Shown here: positions 46,899 to 55,068 of the stretch, in pieces | Position numbering within the stretch: position 1 is the first letter of the stretch | How the letters are laid out: each line of letters opens with the position of its first letter | NCBI RefSeq assembly: GCF_014199205.1 | Contig: NZ_JACIJD010000006.1 | Location: 124,001 to 188,000, forward strand | Length of the DNA: 64,000 bases | Reading direction: 5' to 3' | Origin: Muricoccus pecuniae | Lineage (GTDB): Bacteria > Pseudomonadota > Alphaproteobacteria > Acetobacterales > Acetobacteraceae | Position numbers and translations under genes: made by a program | The notes under the pieces: model-generated | Databases searched by the model: none | What the model was told of the DNA's origin: nothing | The model's input: the letters and a program-made list of their open reading frames with translations, nothing else

Positions 46899-47867
46899 AT
46901 GACCCGTCGTCTCACCGTCGCCGCCGCGCAGCTCGGCCCGATCCAGAAGGCGGAGGGCCGCGATGTCTCGGTCGGCCGGATGGTGCGGCTGATGGAGGCG
47001 GCGCATCGCCGCGGCGTGGAGGTGGTGGTCTTCCCCGAGCTCGCGCTCACGACCTTCTTCCCGCGCTGGTACGAGGCGGACCGCGCCGCGGCCGACCACT
47101 GGTTCGAGAGCGCCCTGCCCTCGAACGAGACCGCGCCGCTCTTCGAGGCCGCGCGGAAATACGGCATCGCCTTCCATCTCGGCTATGCCGAGCGGACACC
47201 GGAGGGCCGGCGCTTCAACACCGCCGTCTTCGTGCATCCCTCCGGCGAGATCGTGCTGAAGTACCGCAAGGTCCACCTGCCCGGCCATGCCGAGTACGAT
47301 CCCGTGCGGAAGGTGCAGCACCTGGAGAAGCGCCTCTTCGAGGTGGGCGATCTTGGCTTCCCCGTGATGCGCGCGCCCGTGGGCGGCGCGGGGCCGGTCA
47401 ATCTCGGCATGCTCATCTGCAACGACCGCCGCTGGCCCGAGGCATGGCGCGTGCTGGGGCTGCAGAGCGTGGAAGTCGTCATGCTCGGCTACAACACGCC
47501 AAGCCTGAACCAGGACAATCGCGGCTTCGAGGCGCACCACCTCCGCGTGCTCCACTCCCACCTCTCCATCCAGGCGGGCTGCTACCAGAACGCCACCTTC
47601 GCCGTCGCGACCGCCAAGGCCGGGGTGGAGGACGGGCACGAGCTGTTCGGCCACTCGATCATCGTGAACCCGCAGGGCGAGATCATGGCCCAGGCCACCT
47701 CCTGGGGCGACGAGCTGATCACCGCCGATCTCGACCTCGACATGTGCCGCCTGGGGCGCGAGACGATTTTCAACTTCGCCGTCCATCGCCGCGTGGAAGC
47801 CTATGGACGCATCACCGCGCAGACGGGCGCGGAGGTGCCGGCGGAGTGGCAGCCCACAGGGGACTGA
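46899..47867 (+). CDS. Carbon-nitrogen hydrolase, N-carbamoyl-D-amino acid hydrolase type
   Basis: A 322-residue nitrilase-superfamily amidase. The Glu-Lys-Cys triad is at FPELALTTFFPRWY (Glu about 48), YRKVHLPGH (Lys about 127) and MLICNDRRWPE (Cys about 172). TTFFPRWY and CNDRRWPEAWRVL are typical of D-carbamoylases. It probably releases a D-amino acid from the N-carbamoyl product of a hydantoinase such as that at 43325. A TATATATA stretch lies 12-20 nt before the ATG, so the mRNA leader may be very short. Confidence 0.88.
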   Translation: MTRRLTVAAAQLGPIQKAEGRDVSVGRMVRLMEAAHRRGVEVVVFPELALTTFFPRWYEADRAAADHWFESALPSNETAPLFEAARKYGIAFHLGYAERTPEGRRFNTAVFVHPSGEIVLKYRKVHLPGHAEYDPVRKVQHLEKRLFEVGDLGFPVMRAPVGGAGPVNLGMLICNDRRWPEAWRVLGLQSVEVVMLGYNTPSLNQDNRGFEAHHLRVLHSHLSIQAGCYQNATFAVATAKAGVEDGHELFGHSIIVNPQGEIMAQATSWGDELITADLDLDMCRLGRETIFNFAVHRRVEAYGRITAQTGAEVPAEWQPTGD

Positions 47868-47922
47868 TCGGCGCGAGCCAACCGGCGGCCCCGGCCTGGC
47901 GTTGAGGGGGAGGAGGTACCCC

Positions 47923-48237
47923 ATGCGCCGCTTCGCCCTTGCCCTCGCCATCCTCGCGGCGCCCGCCGCGATCCTCGCTGCCCCGGCCCCCGCCTCGGCC
48001 CAGAGCCCCGCCCAGCGCGAGGCCGCGCGCCAGGTGGACCAGGACCAGCGGCAGGACCGCGTCGCCGATGTCGCGCGCGACCTGGAGACGGGCGGCGCCG
48101 GCGCCCCGGCGCTGGTGGACGACATGAACCGCCAGCGCACGACCATGACGCCGGACCGCGTGGTGCCGCGCGCCGTCGCTCCCTCCGCGCCCGGCGCCAC
48201 GAGCGTGCCGCTGCTGAGCGACAATCCCCAGCGCTGA
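47923..48237 (+). CDS. Small exported protein, unknown function
   Basis: A 104-residue protein with a clean signal peptide (RRFALALAILAAPAAILAAPAPASA, cleavage before Q). The mature 75 residues are polar with Gln/Arg/Asp-rich and Pro/Ala-rich parts and no Cys. GGGGGAGGAGG just before the ATG is a strong ribosome-binding site. It is the first of three consecutive small exported genes. No family is recognised. Confidence 0.62.
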   Translation: MRRFALALAILAAPAAILAAPAPASAQSPAQREAARQVDQDQRQDRVADVARDLETGGAGAPALVDDMNRQRTTMTPDRVVPRAVAPSAPGATSVPLLSDNPQR

Positions 48238-48338
48238 CCCTGTCACGGCGGCGCCACGACCCCGCCGCAACCCCGTCACCGGCAGGGCGTCCACTCGCCC
48301 GTGGCCCCGCCCTGCTCCGTGACGCCGAGGAAAGACCC

Positions 48339-48803
48339 ATGCAACGCCGTGCCCTGCTCTCCGCCCTTCCCCTCCTCGCCGCGCTGGCCGTCGCGCCCGC
48401 CGGCGCCCAGGACCTGAACGGGATCCTCGACCAGGCACTCCGCAGCTTCAGCGGCAACCCGGAGGAGGCCCGGCGGCGCGCTGAGGAGGATGAGCGCCGC
48501 CGCCGCGACGAGGCCCGCCGCGAGGCCGAGGAGGAGCGCCGCGGGCATGGCGAGCGCCAGCGGATGCGGATGGAGGACGAGCGCGAGGATTTCGAGCGCC
48601 GCCGCGAGGCCTGGGAGCGCGAGCGTGCGCGTCGCGAGAGCCGGGGCGAGCGGATCCCGCCGGAGGAGCGCGCCCGCTTCGACCGCTGGCGCGAGGACTC
48701 CCAGCGCGAACGGACTGTCGGCGAGCGCCAGCGTCAGCTCGACGAGCAGCAGCGGCGGCTCGACGAGGAGCGCCGCCGCCTGGAGTACGAGCGCCGGCGC
48801 TGA
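48339..48803 (+). CDS. Exported Arg/Glu-rich coiled-coil protein, unknown function
   Basis: A 154-residue protein with a signal peptide (LLSALPLLAALAVAPAGA, cleavage before Q). The mature region from about residue 43 is almost entirely Arg, Glu, Asp and Ala with heptad-like spacing (EERRGHGERQRMRMEDERED, RQRQLDEQQRRLDEERRRL). It probably forms a long charged helix in the periplasm. It is the second of three adjacent small exported genes. Function is unknown. Confidence 0.62.
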   Translation: MQRRALLSALPLLAALAVAPAGAQDLNGILDQALRSFSGNPEEARRRAEEDERRRRDEARREAEEERRGHGERQRMRMEDEREDFERRREAWERERARRESRGERIPPEERARFDRWREDSQRERTVGERQRQLDEQQRRLDEERRRLEYERRR

Positions 48804-48853
48804 GCGGCAACCCCTAACCCGTGCGGGCGTTGGTGGGCCAGGAGTCCCGCCCC

Positions 48854-49123
48854 ATGCAGCGCCTTGTCGTTCCCTTTCTCGCCGCGACGGTGCTCGCCGC
48901 CGGCTTCAGCGGTGCGGCAGGGGCGGAGGACGGGGTGTTCGGCAACCTGCTCGCGGGTATCGCCGGCCCCTCCGCCCCGGCACGGGAGGTTGGGCCGGAG
49001 GTGGCTGCCCGCGAACGGGAAGCGCGCAATCTTCGCCGCGAGTACTGGGAACGGGAGCGCGCCCGCCTCGAAGCGGCTGCTATCCCTCGCGAGAGGCCTG
49101 CCGCCACCCTCGCCTCGCGCTGA
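48854..49123 (+). CDS. Small exported protein with charged helix, unknown function
   Basis: An 89-residue protein: signal peptide (LVVPFLAATVLAAGFSGAAGA), then EDGVFGNLLAGIAGP and an Arg/Glu helix (REREARNLRREYWERERARLE). The mature part resembles a short version of the preceding gene product: an exported start with a LGIL/LLAGI-type patch and then a charged helix, so the two may be diverged paralogues. The ATG at 48854 has AGGAG 10 nt upstream. Confidence 0.58.
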   Translation: MQRLVVPFLAATVLAAGFSGAAGAEDGVFGNLLAGIAGPSAPAREVGPEVAAREREARNLRREYWERERARLEAAAIPRERPAATLASR

Positions 49124-49249
49124 TGCGGCAGGATGCCCCGCGGGGCGGTCCGGCAACGGAACTTGTCCAAGGGATGCTCCCAGCCCATATTGCATTGCAA
49201 CAAGTCAGGACCGGATGCGTTCGGTTCCTGTGCCGGGAGGATTGCACCC

Positions 49250-49729
49250 ATGTCGCTCCAGAGAGGCGCTCCCGAGGCGGTGACCACTTGGCGCCCCCGC
49301 GAGGAACAGGGTGCCGAGCCCGTCGAGCAGCCCTCGATGCTCACCTCCATCCGGCGCGGCGCCCTGAACCGGTGTCCTGTCTGCGGCGAGGGCAAGGTTT
49401 TCCAGGGATTTCTCCGCGTCGTCCCGGAATGCGAGGTCTGCCACGCCCCGCTCGGGCGACTGCGGGCGGACGATGCGCCGCCCTACATCGTCATTTTCAT
49501 CGCCGGGCACCTGCTGCTCCCGCCCATCTTCTGGGTGGAGAAGGCTTACGAGCCGCCGATGTGGCTGCACATGGCCGTGTGGCTGCCCCTCTTCGCCGTG
49601 ATCTGCACCCTGCTGCTGCGCCCGGCCAAGGGTGCCGTGGTGGGCTGGATGATGCGCCTCGGCTTCGCCGAGCACGATCCCTTCCCCGGCGAGGCGCCTC
49701 CGCGCCCGGGCCCTTCGCGCGATGCGTGA
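49250..49729 (+). CDS. DUF983 family protein
   Basis: A 159-residue protein with a zinc-ribbon-like pair of CxxC motifs (CPVCGEGK and CEVCHAP, about residues 42-66) and two hydrophobic helices (about 79-95 and 103-123), the standard DUF983 layout. GGGAGG precedes the ATG by 9 nt. It overlaps the UPF0262 gene by 8 bp. DUF983 proteins are often near cytochrome oxidase or sugar genes, but the role is unknown. Confidence 0.87.
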   Translation: MSLQRGAPEAVTTWRPREEQGAEPVEQPSMLTSIRRGALNRCPVCGEGKVFQGFLRVVPECEVCHAPLGRLRADDAPPYIVIFIAGHLLLPPIFWVEKAYEPPMWLHMAVWLPLFAVICTLLLRPAKGAVVGWMMRLGFAEHDPFPGEAPPRPGPSRDA

Positions 49730-50222
49730 CGCCGAGCTGGCGGAGGCAGCCCTGGACGCCCGGGACATCGTGCGGATCGAGCTGCCGGACAACGCGCCCC
49801 TTCCCTCGGCCTTCGCGGAGGCCGACCGGCAGCAGGCCGTCGCCGACCTCCTCGCCGGCAACCGCTTCGCCCCGGCCGGACTGCCCCCCGGCCCCTACGC
49901 GCTGCACCTCGCCCTGAGGGACGGGCGCCTGCTGCTCGACGTGCGCAACGAGGCGGACGAGCCGCTGCACGCCTTCCTCCTCGCGCTCGGCCCCTTCCGG
50001 CGGCTGATCAAGGACTACCAGATGGTCATCTCCAGCCACGAGCAGGCGGTGACCGAGGGTGCGGCGGAAGCGCGGATTCAGGCCATCGACATGGGCCGGC
50101 GCGGATTGCACAACGAGGCCGCCGAGCTGCTCCAGGAGCGGCTGGACGGGCGCGTGACGCTCGATTTCGAAACCGCGCGGCGGCTCTTCACCCTCGTCTG
50201 CGCCATGCACCAGCGGATCTGA
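49722..50222 (+). CDS. UPF0262 family protein
   Basis: A 166-residue soluble protein of the alphaproteobacterial UPF0262 family, recognised by FDxxRLV-like helices: HLALRDGRLLLDVRNE, ALGPFRRLIKDYQMVISSHEQAV, and IDMGRRGLHNEAAELLQERLDGRV. It has no known function. It overlaps DUF983 and is followed after 4 bp by mtnA. Its presence supports an alphaproteobacterial origin for the window. Confidence 0.9.
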   Translation: MRDAELAEAALDARDIVRIELPDNAPLPSAFAEADRQQAVADLLAGNRFAPAGLPPGPYALHLALRDGRLLLDVRNEADEPLHAFLLALGPFRRLIKDYQMVISSHEQAVTEGAAEARIQAIDMGRRGLHNEAAELLQERLDGRVTLDFETARRLFTLVCAMHQRI

Positions 50223-50226
50223 CGCG

Positions 50227-51321
50227 TTGAAGATCAACGGCAAGCCCTATCGCAGCGTCTGGCTCGACGCGGACGGCCACTCGATCCGCATCTTCGACCA
50301 GACGAAGCTTCCCTGGTCCGTCGAGGAAATGGTTCTCCGGGACGAGGAGGAGGCGGCGCACGCGATCCGCACGATGCAGGTGCGCGGCGCGCCTCTGATC
50401 GGTGCGGTGGGCGCCTACGGCCTCGCCATGGCGCTGCGTCGCGATCCCTCGATCGAGAATCTCGAGCGGATGGCGGCTATGCTGAACGAGACGCGGCCGA
50501 CCGCGGTGAACCTGAAATGGGCGCTGGACCGCGTCTGCGCGGCCGTCCGCAACCACCCCCCCGAGCGCCGGGCCGATGCCGCCTATGCCGAAGCGGCCGC
50601 CATCTGCGACGACGACGTGGAGACGAACCGCCGCATCGGCGAGCACGGGCTGGAGCTGCTGCGCGAGATCGCGGCCCGCAAGCCGGCCGGCGAGCCCGTG
50701 CGCGTGCTCACCCATTGCAATGCCGGCTGGATCGCGACAGTGGACTTCGGCACCGCCCTGTCCCCCATCTACCAGGCGCATGACACCGGGCTGGACGTTC
50801 ATGTCTGGGTGGACGAGACGCGCCCGCGCAACCAGGGCGCCGCGCTCACCGCCTGGGAACTGGGCGCGCATGGGGTGCCCCACACCCTCGTGGCCGACAA
50901 TGCGGGCGGGCATCTGATGCAGCGCGGGCTGGTGGACATCGTGCTTGTCGGCACGGACCGCGTGACCCGCGAGGGCGACGTGGCGAACAAGATCGGCACC
51001 TATCTCAAGGCACTGGCGGCGAAGGACAACGGCGTGCCCTTCTGGGTCGCCCTGCCCCACTCAACCCTCGACATGAAGGTGCGCGATGGGCTCGCAGAGA
51101 TCCCGATCGAGGAGCGCTCCGGCAGCGAGGTGACGGATGCGACCGGGCGCCTGCCCGATGGCAGCGTGGCGACCGTGCGCCTGGCCGCCGAGGGCACGCC
51201 GGCGGCGAACCCCGCCTTCGACGTGACCCCCGCCCGTCTCGTGACCGGCCTGATCACTGAGCGCGGGCGCTGCGAGGCGAGCGAGGCCGGGCTGGCCGCG
51301 CTCTACCCCGAGAAGGCCTGA
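50227..51321 (+). CDS. mtnA: S-methyl-5-thioribose-1-phosphate isomerase
   Basis: A 364-residue enzyme of methionine salvage that converts methylthioribose-1-phosphate to methylthioribulose-1-phosphate. Catalytic Cys is in LTHCNAGW (about residue 164) and Asp in VGTDRV (about 244); RGAPLIG near residue 54 is a further signature. It starts with TTG at 50227 immediately after UPF0262. Other salvage genes are not in the window. Confidence 0.93.
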   Translation: MKINGKPYRSVWLDADGHSIRIFDQTKLPWSVEEMVLRDEEEAAHAIRTMQVRGAPLIGAVGAYGLAMALRRDPSIENLERMAAMLNETRPTAVNLKWALDRVCAAVRNHPPERRADAAYAEAAAICDDDVETNRRIGEHGLELLREIAARKPAGEPVRVLTHCNAGWIATVDFGTALSPIYQAHDTGLDVHVWVDETRPRNQGAALTAWELGAHGVPHTLVADNAGGHLMQRGLVDIVLVGTDRVTREGDVANKIGTYLKALAAKDNGVPFWVALPHSTLDMKVRDGLAEIPIEERSGSEVTDATGRLPDGSVATVRLAAEGTPAANPAFDVTPARLVTGLITERGRCEASEAGLAALYPEKA

Positions 51322-51325
51322 GGCT

Positions 51326-51523
51326 TCAGGCGATGCGGGCGGCGCCGAAGTTGCGCCGCTCGAGCATGACGAGGCCCGCCACGATCCCGGCCCCCGACAT
51401 CGTCGCGCCCAGCGCGGCGACGGCCGAGAGGGTGAGCGTGGGCGCGCCGCCGACCACGGCGGCCACGATAGCGAGGATGAGCACGAGGCCCGAAGCGATC
51501 AGGGCGATGGCGATGCGATCCAT
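51326..51523 (-). CDS. Small two-helix membrane protein, unknown function
   Basis: A 65-residue protein with two hydrophobic segments (about residues 4-23 and 30-52) and a basic C-terminus (MLERRNFGAARIA). GGAGG lies 8 nt before the ATG, a good start signal. It ends 4 bp from the convergent mtnA stop. It has no recognised family; similar short double-helix proteins are common in this lineage. Confidence 0.58.
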   Translation of the reverse strand: MDRIAIALIASGLVLILAIVAAVVGGAPTLTLSAVAALGATMSGAGIVAGLVMLERRNFGAARIA

Positions 51524-51676
51524 AGCAGATCCTCCGACCCGCATCGGCTGGCGGGTACGGGAGGGATAGGACACCCCCGGCGCGGCGAAGGCGCGACGGG
51601 ATCATGGCGCGATTGGGGCAAGATGCCCTGGCGGGCCCGAATCCTGACCCGCTTGGCGAGGAGCTGGGGGGACGCC

Positions 51677-52450
51677 CTAGGCGGCCTGAGGTCCCCTTTC
51701 CGCGGACGCCCCGCTCCGGACCCGCGGTTCCGCCTCCCGCAGCCCGGTGCGGCGCGCCTGCCCGGTCGGGCAGATGTCGAGCAGCACGCATCGGGCGCAG
51801 GCGGGCGAGCGGAAGAAGCAGACGCGCTGCCCGTGCAGCATCAGCACCTCGTGGTGGTCATAGACCCCCTGGGCGTCCCATTCGGGCGGAAGCATCGCTT
51901 CCATTACGCCGTGGGAAGGGCCGACCGAGATGCTGGCCGGGATGATGCCAAGGCGCTGGGCGACGCGGTGGTGATGGCTGTCCACCGGCAGGGCGCGCGC
52001 GCGCAGCACAGAGAAGGAGAGCACCGCCGCGCTCGTCTTCGGCCCCACGCCGGGCAGGGATTCCAGCCATCGCCGCGCCTCGGTGACCGGCATCTCGCCG
52101 AGATGGTCGAGGTTCAGCGCGCCGCGCCGGCCGGTGATGAGCTGGAGGATGCGCTGAAGCGCCGGCGCCTTCGCCTCGGGCCAGGTGCAGGGCGCGATCG
52201 CTTCCTGCACCGCCTCCACCGGCGCGTCCCGCACGGCTTCCCAGTCCGGGAAGCGCTCCCTCAGCTGCCGGAATGCGCGCGCGCTGTCCGCGTTCCGGGT
52301 CCGGTGCGACAGGAGGGAGGAGACGAGCTCGTCGAGGGGGCCGAGCGCGTGGAAGTAGGCGATGGGGCAGTTATAGGCCGCGCAGAGCCGGCGGTGCGCC
52401 TCCAGCAGGCGCTCGCGCGGGGTGAGAGGCAGGGGGGCGGGCTCGGACAC
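51677..52450 (-). CDS. Endonuclease III-like DNA glycosylase/AP lyase
   Basis: A 257-residue HhH-GPD enzyme with the base-excision layout: the hairpin SLPGVGPKTSAAVL (with the catalytic Lys region), the conserved Asp in VDSHHHRVAQRLG, and an iron-sulfur loop CFFRSPACARCVLLDIC (Cys-x6-Cys-x2-Cys-x5-Cys). It is longer than Nth and has an unusual N-terminus, so it belongs to the broader endonuclease III/MutY-like family rather than being the housekeeping nth for certain. It starts with GTG at 52450. Confidence 0.87.
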   Translation of the reverse strand: MSEPAPLPLTPRERLLEAHRRLCAAYNCPIAYFHALGPLDELVSSLLSHRTRNADSARAFRQLRERFPDWEAVRDAPVEAVQEAIAPCTWPEAKAPALQRILQLITGRRGALNLDHLGEMPVTEARRWLESLPGVGPKTSAAVLSFSVLRARALPVDSHHHRVAQRLGIIPASISVGPSHGVMEAMLPPEWDAQGVYDHHEVLMLHGQRVCFFRSPACARCVLLDICPTGQARRTGLREAEPRVRSGASAERGPQAA

Positions 52451-52627
52451 GCGTTGCTCCGGCGGAGATGCGGTCCCAACGCGTCCCGGCGGCCCCGGTT
52501 TTCGCCGCGCCGGCCGGGGCCGGGCACGGCTTGACGCCCGCGGCGCGCGATGGCCAGCCTGCGCCCGGAGGACGCCCCGCCCCGGGCGGACCAGGACCCC
52601 GCCCCGGGCGGGCCAGGAAAGGACAAC

Positions 52628-53596
52628 ATGATGCTTCGACGCGCCCTGATGGGGGCGGCCTGCGCCTTCGCCCTCGCGCCGCTTCCCTCCCACGCGCAGG
52701 ACTGGCCCAGCCGCCCCATCCGCATGATCGTGCCCTTCGCGGCCGGCGGCACCACGGACCTGATCGGGCGCCTGGTCGGCACGGAGATGTCGAAGCGCCT
52801 GGGCCAGCCGATCGTGGTGGACAACCGCGCGGGCGCGGGCGGCAACATCGGCGCCGATGCCTGCGCGAAGGCGGCGCCGGACGGCTACACCATCTGCATG
52901 GGCACGATCAGCAGCCACGCGATCAACGCCTCGATCTACCCGCGCATCCCCTTCGACAACCTGAAGGACTTCGCGCCGGTCGCGCTGCTCGGCAGCCAGC
53001 CGAACATGCTGGTCGTGTCCAACAGCGTGCAGGCCCGCAGCGTGCCGGAACTGATCGCGCTGATGAAGCAGCGGCCGGGGCAGATCAACTACGGCTCCTC
53101 CGGGGTCGGCACCTCGATCCACCTGGCGGGCGAGTTGTTCACGCAGGTGACGGGCACGGAAGCCGTCCACGTTCCCTATCGCAGCAGCGGCCAGATCATG
53201 ACGGACATCCTGGCGGGCACGCTGCCCATGGCCTTCGACAACTTCTCCTCCGGCTGGCCGCACGCGAAGGAGGGGCGGGTCCGGCCGCTCGGCGTGGGCA
53301 GCCTGCAGCGCGTGCCGCAGGCGCCTGATGTCCCGACCATCGCGGAGACGCTGCCCGGCTTCGAGAGCGTCTCCTGGCACGGCCTCTTCGCCCCGGCCGC
53401 CGTGCCGCGCCCGGTGGTCGAGCGCCTGAACCGCGAGGCCCTGGCCGCGCTTGGCACGCCCGAGGTCCGCGCCCGCTTCGATGAGCTGGGCATCACGCCC
53501 GGCACCATGGCGCCGGACGCCTTCGGCAGCTTCGTCGCGGAGCAGACCCAGCGCTGGGGAGAGGTGGCCCGGCGCGCGAAGATCAGCGTGGAGTAG
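52628..53596 (+). CDS. Bug family tripartite tricarboxylate transporter substrate-binding protein
   Basis: A 322-residue periplasmic protein of the TctC/Bug family with signal peptide (LMGAACAFALAPLPSHAQ). Conserved ligand-loop features: IVPFAAGGTTDLIGRLVG (about residues 38-55), VVDNRAGAGGNIGAD and HVPYRSSGQIMTDILAG. No TctA/TctB membrane genes are nearby, as is usual for the many orphan Bug proteins. It lies between the endonuclease gene and rhodanese. Confidence 0.92.
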   Translation: MMLRRALMGAACAFALAPLPSHAQDWPSRPIRMIVPFAAGGTTDLIGRLVGTEMSKRLGQPIVVDNRAGAGGNIGADACAKAAPDGYTICMGTISSHAINASIYPRIPFDNLKDFAPVALLGSQPNMLVVSNSVQARSVPELIALMKQRPGQINYGSSGVGTSIHLAGELFTQVTGTEAVHVPYRSSGQIMTDILAGTLPMAFDNFSSGWPHAKEGRVRPLGVGSLQRVPQAPDVPTIAETLPGFESVSWHGLFAPAAVPRPVVERLNREALAALGTPEVRARFDELGITPGTMAPDAFGSFVAEQTQRWGEVARRAKISVE

Positions 53597-53617
53597 GGCC
53601 GGGCGCGGGCGGGCGGC

Positions 53618-54031
53618 TCAGCGCTGGCGCCAGGGCAGCCCGCTCGCCTTCCACCCGGCCTGGGTGCCGCGGTGCCCTTCCGCGTCCACCGGCCCCTCGA
53701 ACCCGTCGGCGACGTTGTATGAGTGCGGGAACCCCGCCGCCTGGGCAGCCTGGGCGGCGGCGAGCGACCGGGCGCCGGAGCGACAAAGAAAGTAGATCTT
53801 GCTGAGCGGCGTGGCCCCGGCCCGGCGCAGGCCTTCCAGGAAGGCGCCGTTCACCTGCATCGAGGGGTAGAGCTGCCACGGCACGAGGGCCGGCTGCTTG
53901 CCCGCCTCGGCCAGGTCCGGGATCCCGACGAAGTTCCACTCCGCATCCGTCCGCACGTCCACGAGCATGGCATCGGGGTCGCTGCTCAGCGCCTCGTAGC
54001 TGTCCTTGGCGGAAATATCCTCGACCGGCAT
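53618..54031 (-). CDS. Rhodanese-like domain protein
   Basis: A 137-residue single-domain sulfurtransferase. The active-site loop is CRSGARS (Cys83), and the N-terminal AMLVDVRTDAEW is the usual rhodanese core. GAGGAG lies 7 nt before the ATG at 54031; a GTG two codons earlier is possible. No membrane segment is seen. It is convergent with the Bug gene, with a 21 bp gap. Confidence 0.88.
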   Translation of the reverse strand: MPVEDISAKDSYEALSSDPDAMLVDVRTDAEWNFVGIPDLAEAGKQPALVPWQLYPSMQVNGAFLEGLRRAGATPLSKIYFLCRSGARSLAAAQAAQAAGFPHSYNVADGFEGPVDAEGHRGTQAGWKASGLPWRQR

Positions 54032-54222
54032 GGGCACGCTCCTCGGCTCTCTGGGCCGGGCAGATTGGGTGCCGCGGGGCCGAGTGCCAAGGGCGGGCGG
54101 CTTTTTCCCGGCCGAGGCGCCGCCCGGGCCACTTCCCCTTTTCGTGATGGCAGGAGAATTGCTTGTCCCCTAGGGACGGCGGGTTCGCCGGGTTGACGGC
54201 GGGCGGGGAGGCCGGTGAGGGG

Positions 54223-55068
54223 ATGGTCGGGTTCGAGAGACCCTTTGTGGAGATCGACGACGTCTCCATGCGCTACGGCGGGGCGGAGGGCACGCTGGCG
54301 CTCCGCAACACCTCCATGCGGATCGCCAGGGGCGAGTTCGTGGCGGTCGTCGGGCCCTCGGGCTGCGGCAAGTCCACGCTGATGCGCCTGGTCACCGGGC
54401 TCTGGCCGTGCTCCGCCGGTAGCGTGATCGTGGCGGGCAAGGAGGTGGACGGCCCGCTCTCCATGGCCGGCATGGCCTTCCAGGCGCCCACCATGCTGCC
54501 CTGGCGCACGATCCTGCAGAACGTGATGCTGCCGCTGGAGGTGGTCGAGCCGCACCGGCGCCGGCTTCGCGCCGACCGCGCCATGTACGAGGAGAAGGCG
54601 CGCAAGCTGCTGGCCCTCGTCGGGCTCAAGGGCTTCGAGCACAAGACGCCGCACCAGCTCTCCGGCGGCATGCAGCAGCGCGCCAGCCTCTGCCGCGCCC
54701 TCATCCACGACCCCCAGCTCCTGATGCTGGACGAGCCCTTCGGCGCGCTGGACGTCTTCACCCGCGAGGACCTGTGGGTGGAGCTCCAGGGCGTGTGCAA
54801 CATCCTCAAGCCGACCGTGATCCTCGTGACCCACGACCTGAAGGAGGCGGTCTTCCTCGCGGACCGCGTGCTGATCATGTCCGCGCGCCCCGGGCGCATC
54901 ATCGCCGAGCGGACGGTTCCGTTCGAGCGCCCGCGCTCGCTCGACATCACCTACACCCAGTCCTTCCAGGAGCTGGTCCACGACCTGCGCGAGCACATCA
55001 GCGCGGCGCGGCGCGGCGAGGACCTGCCCCAGCCCTCCGCCGGCCAGGAGACGCCCCATGCCGCCTGA
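54223..55068 (+). CDS. ABC transporter ATP-binding protein (nitrate/sulfonate/taurine type)
   Basis: A 281-residue ATPase. Walker A is GPSGCGKST, Q-loop QAPTMLPW, signature LSGGMQQR, Walker B LLMLDEPFGALD, and H-loop VTHD. The order and the ERPRSLDITYTQSF tail match SsuB/TauB/NrtD-like proteins. The ATG at 54223 was chosen; an in-frame TTG at 54163 has a better AGGAG ribosome-binding site and would add 20 residues of low similarity. It overlaps the permease gene by 11 bp. Confidence 0.92.
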   Translation: MVGFERPFVEIDDVSMRYGGAEGTLALRNTSMRIARGEFVAVVGPSGCGKSTLMRLVTGLWPCSAGSVIVAGKEVDGPLSMAGMAFQAPTMLPWRTILQNVMLPLEVVEPHRRRLRADRAMYEEKARKLLALVGLKGFEHKTPHQLSGGMQQRASLCRALIHDPQLLMLDEPFGALDVFTREDLWVELQGVCNILKPTVILVTHDLKEAVFLADRVLIMSARPGRIIAERTVPFERPRSLDITYTQSFQELVHDLREHISAARRGEDLPQPSAGQETPHAA

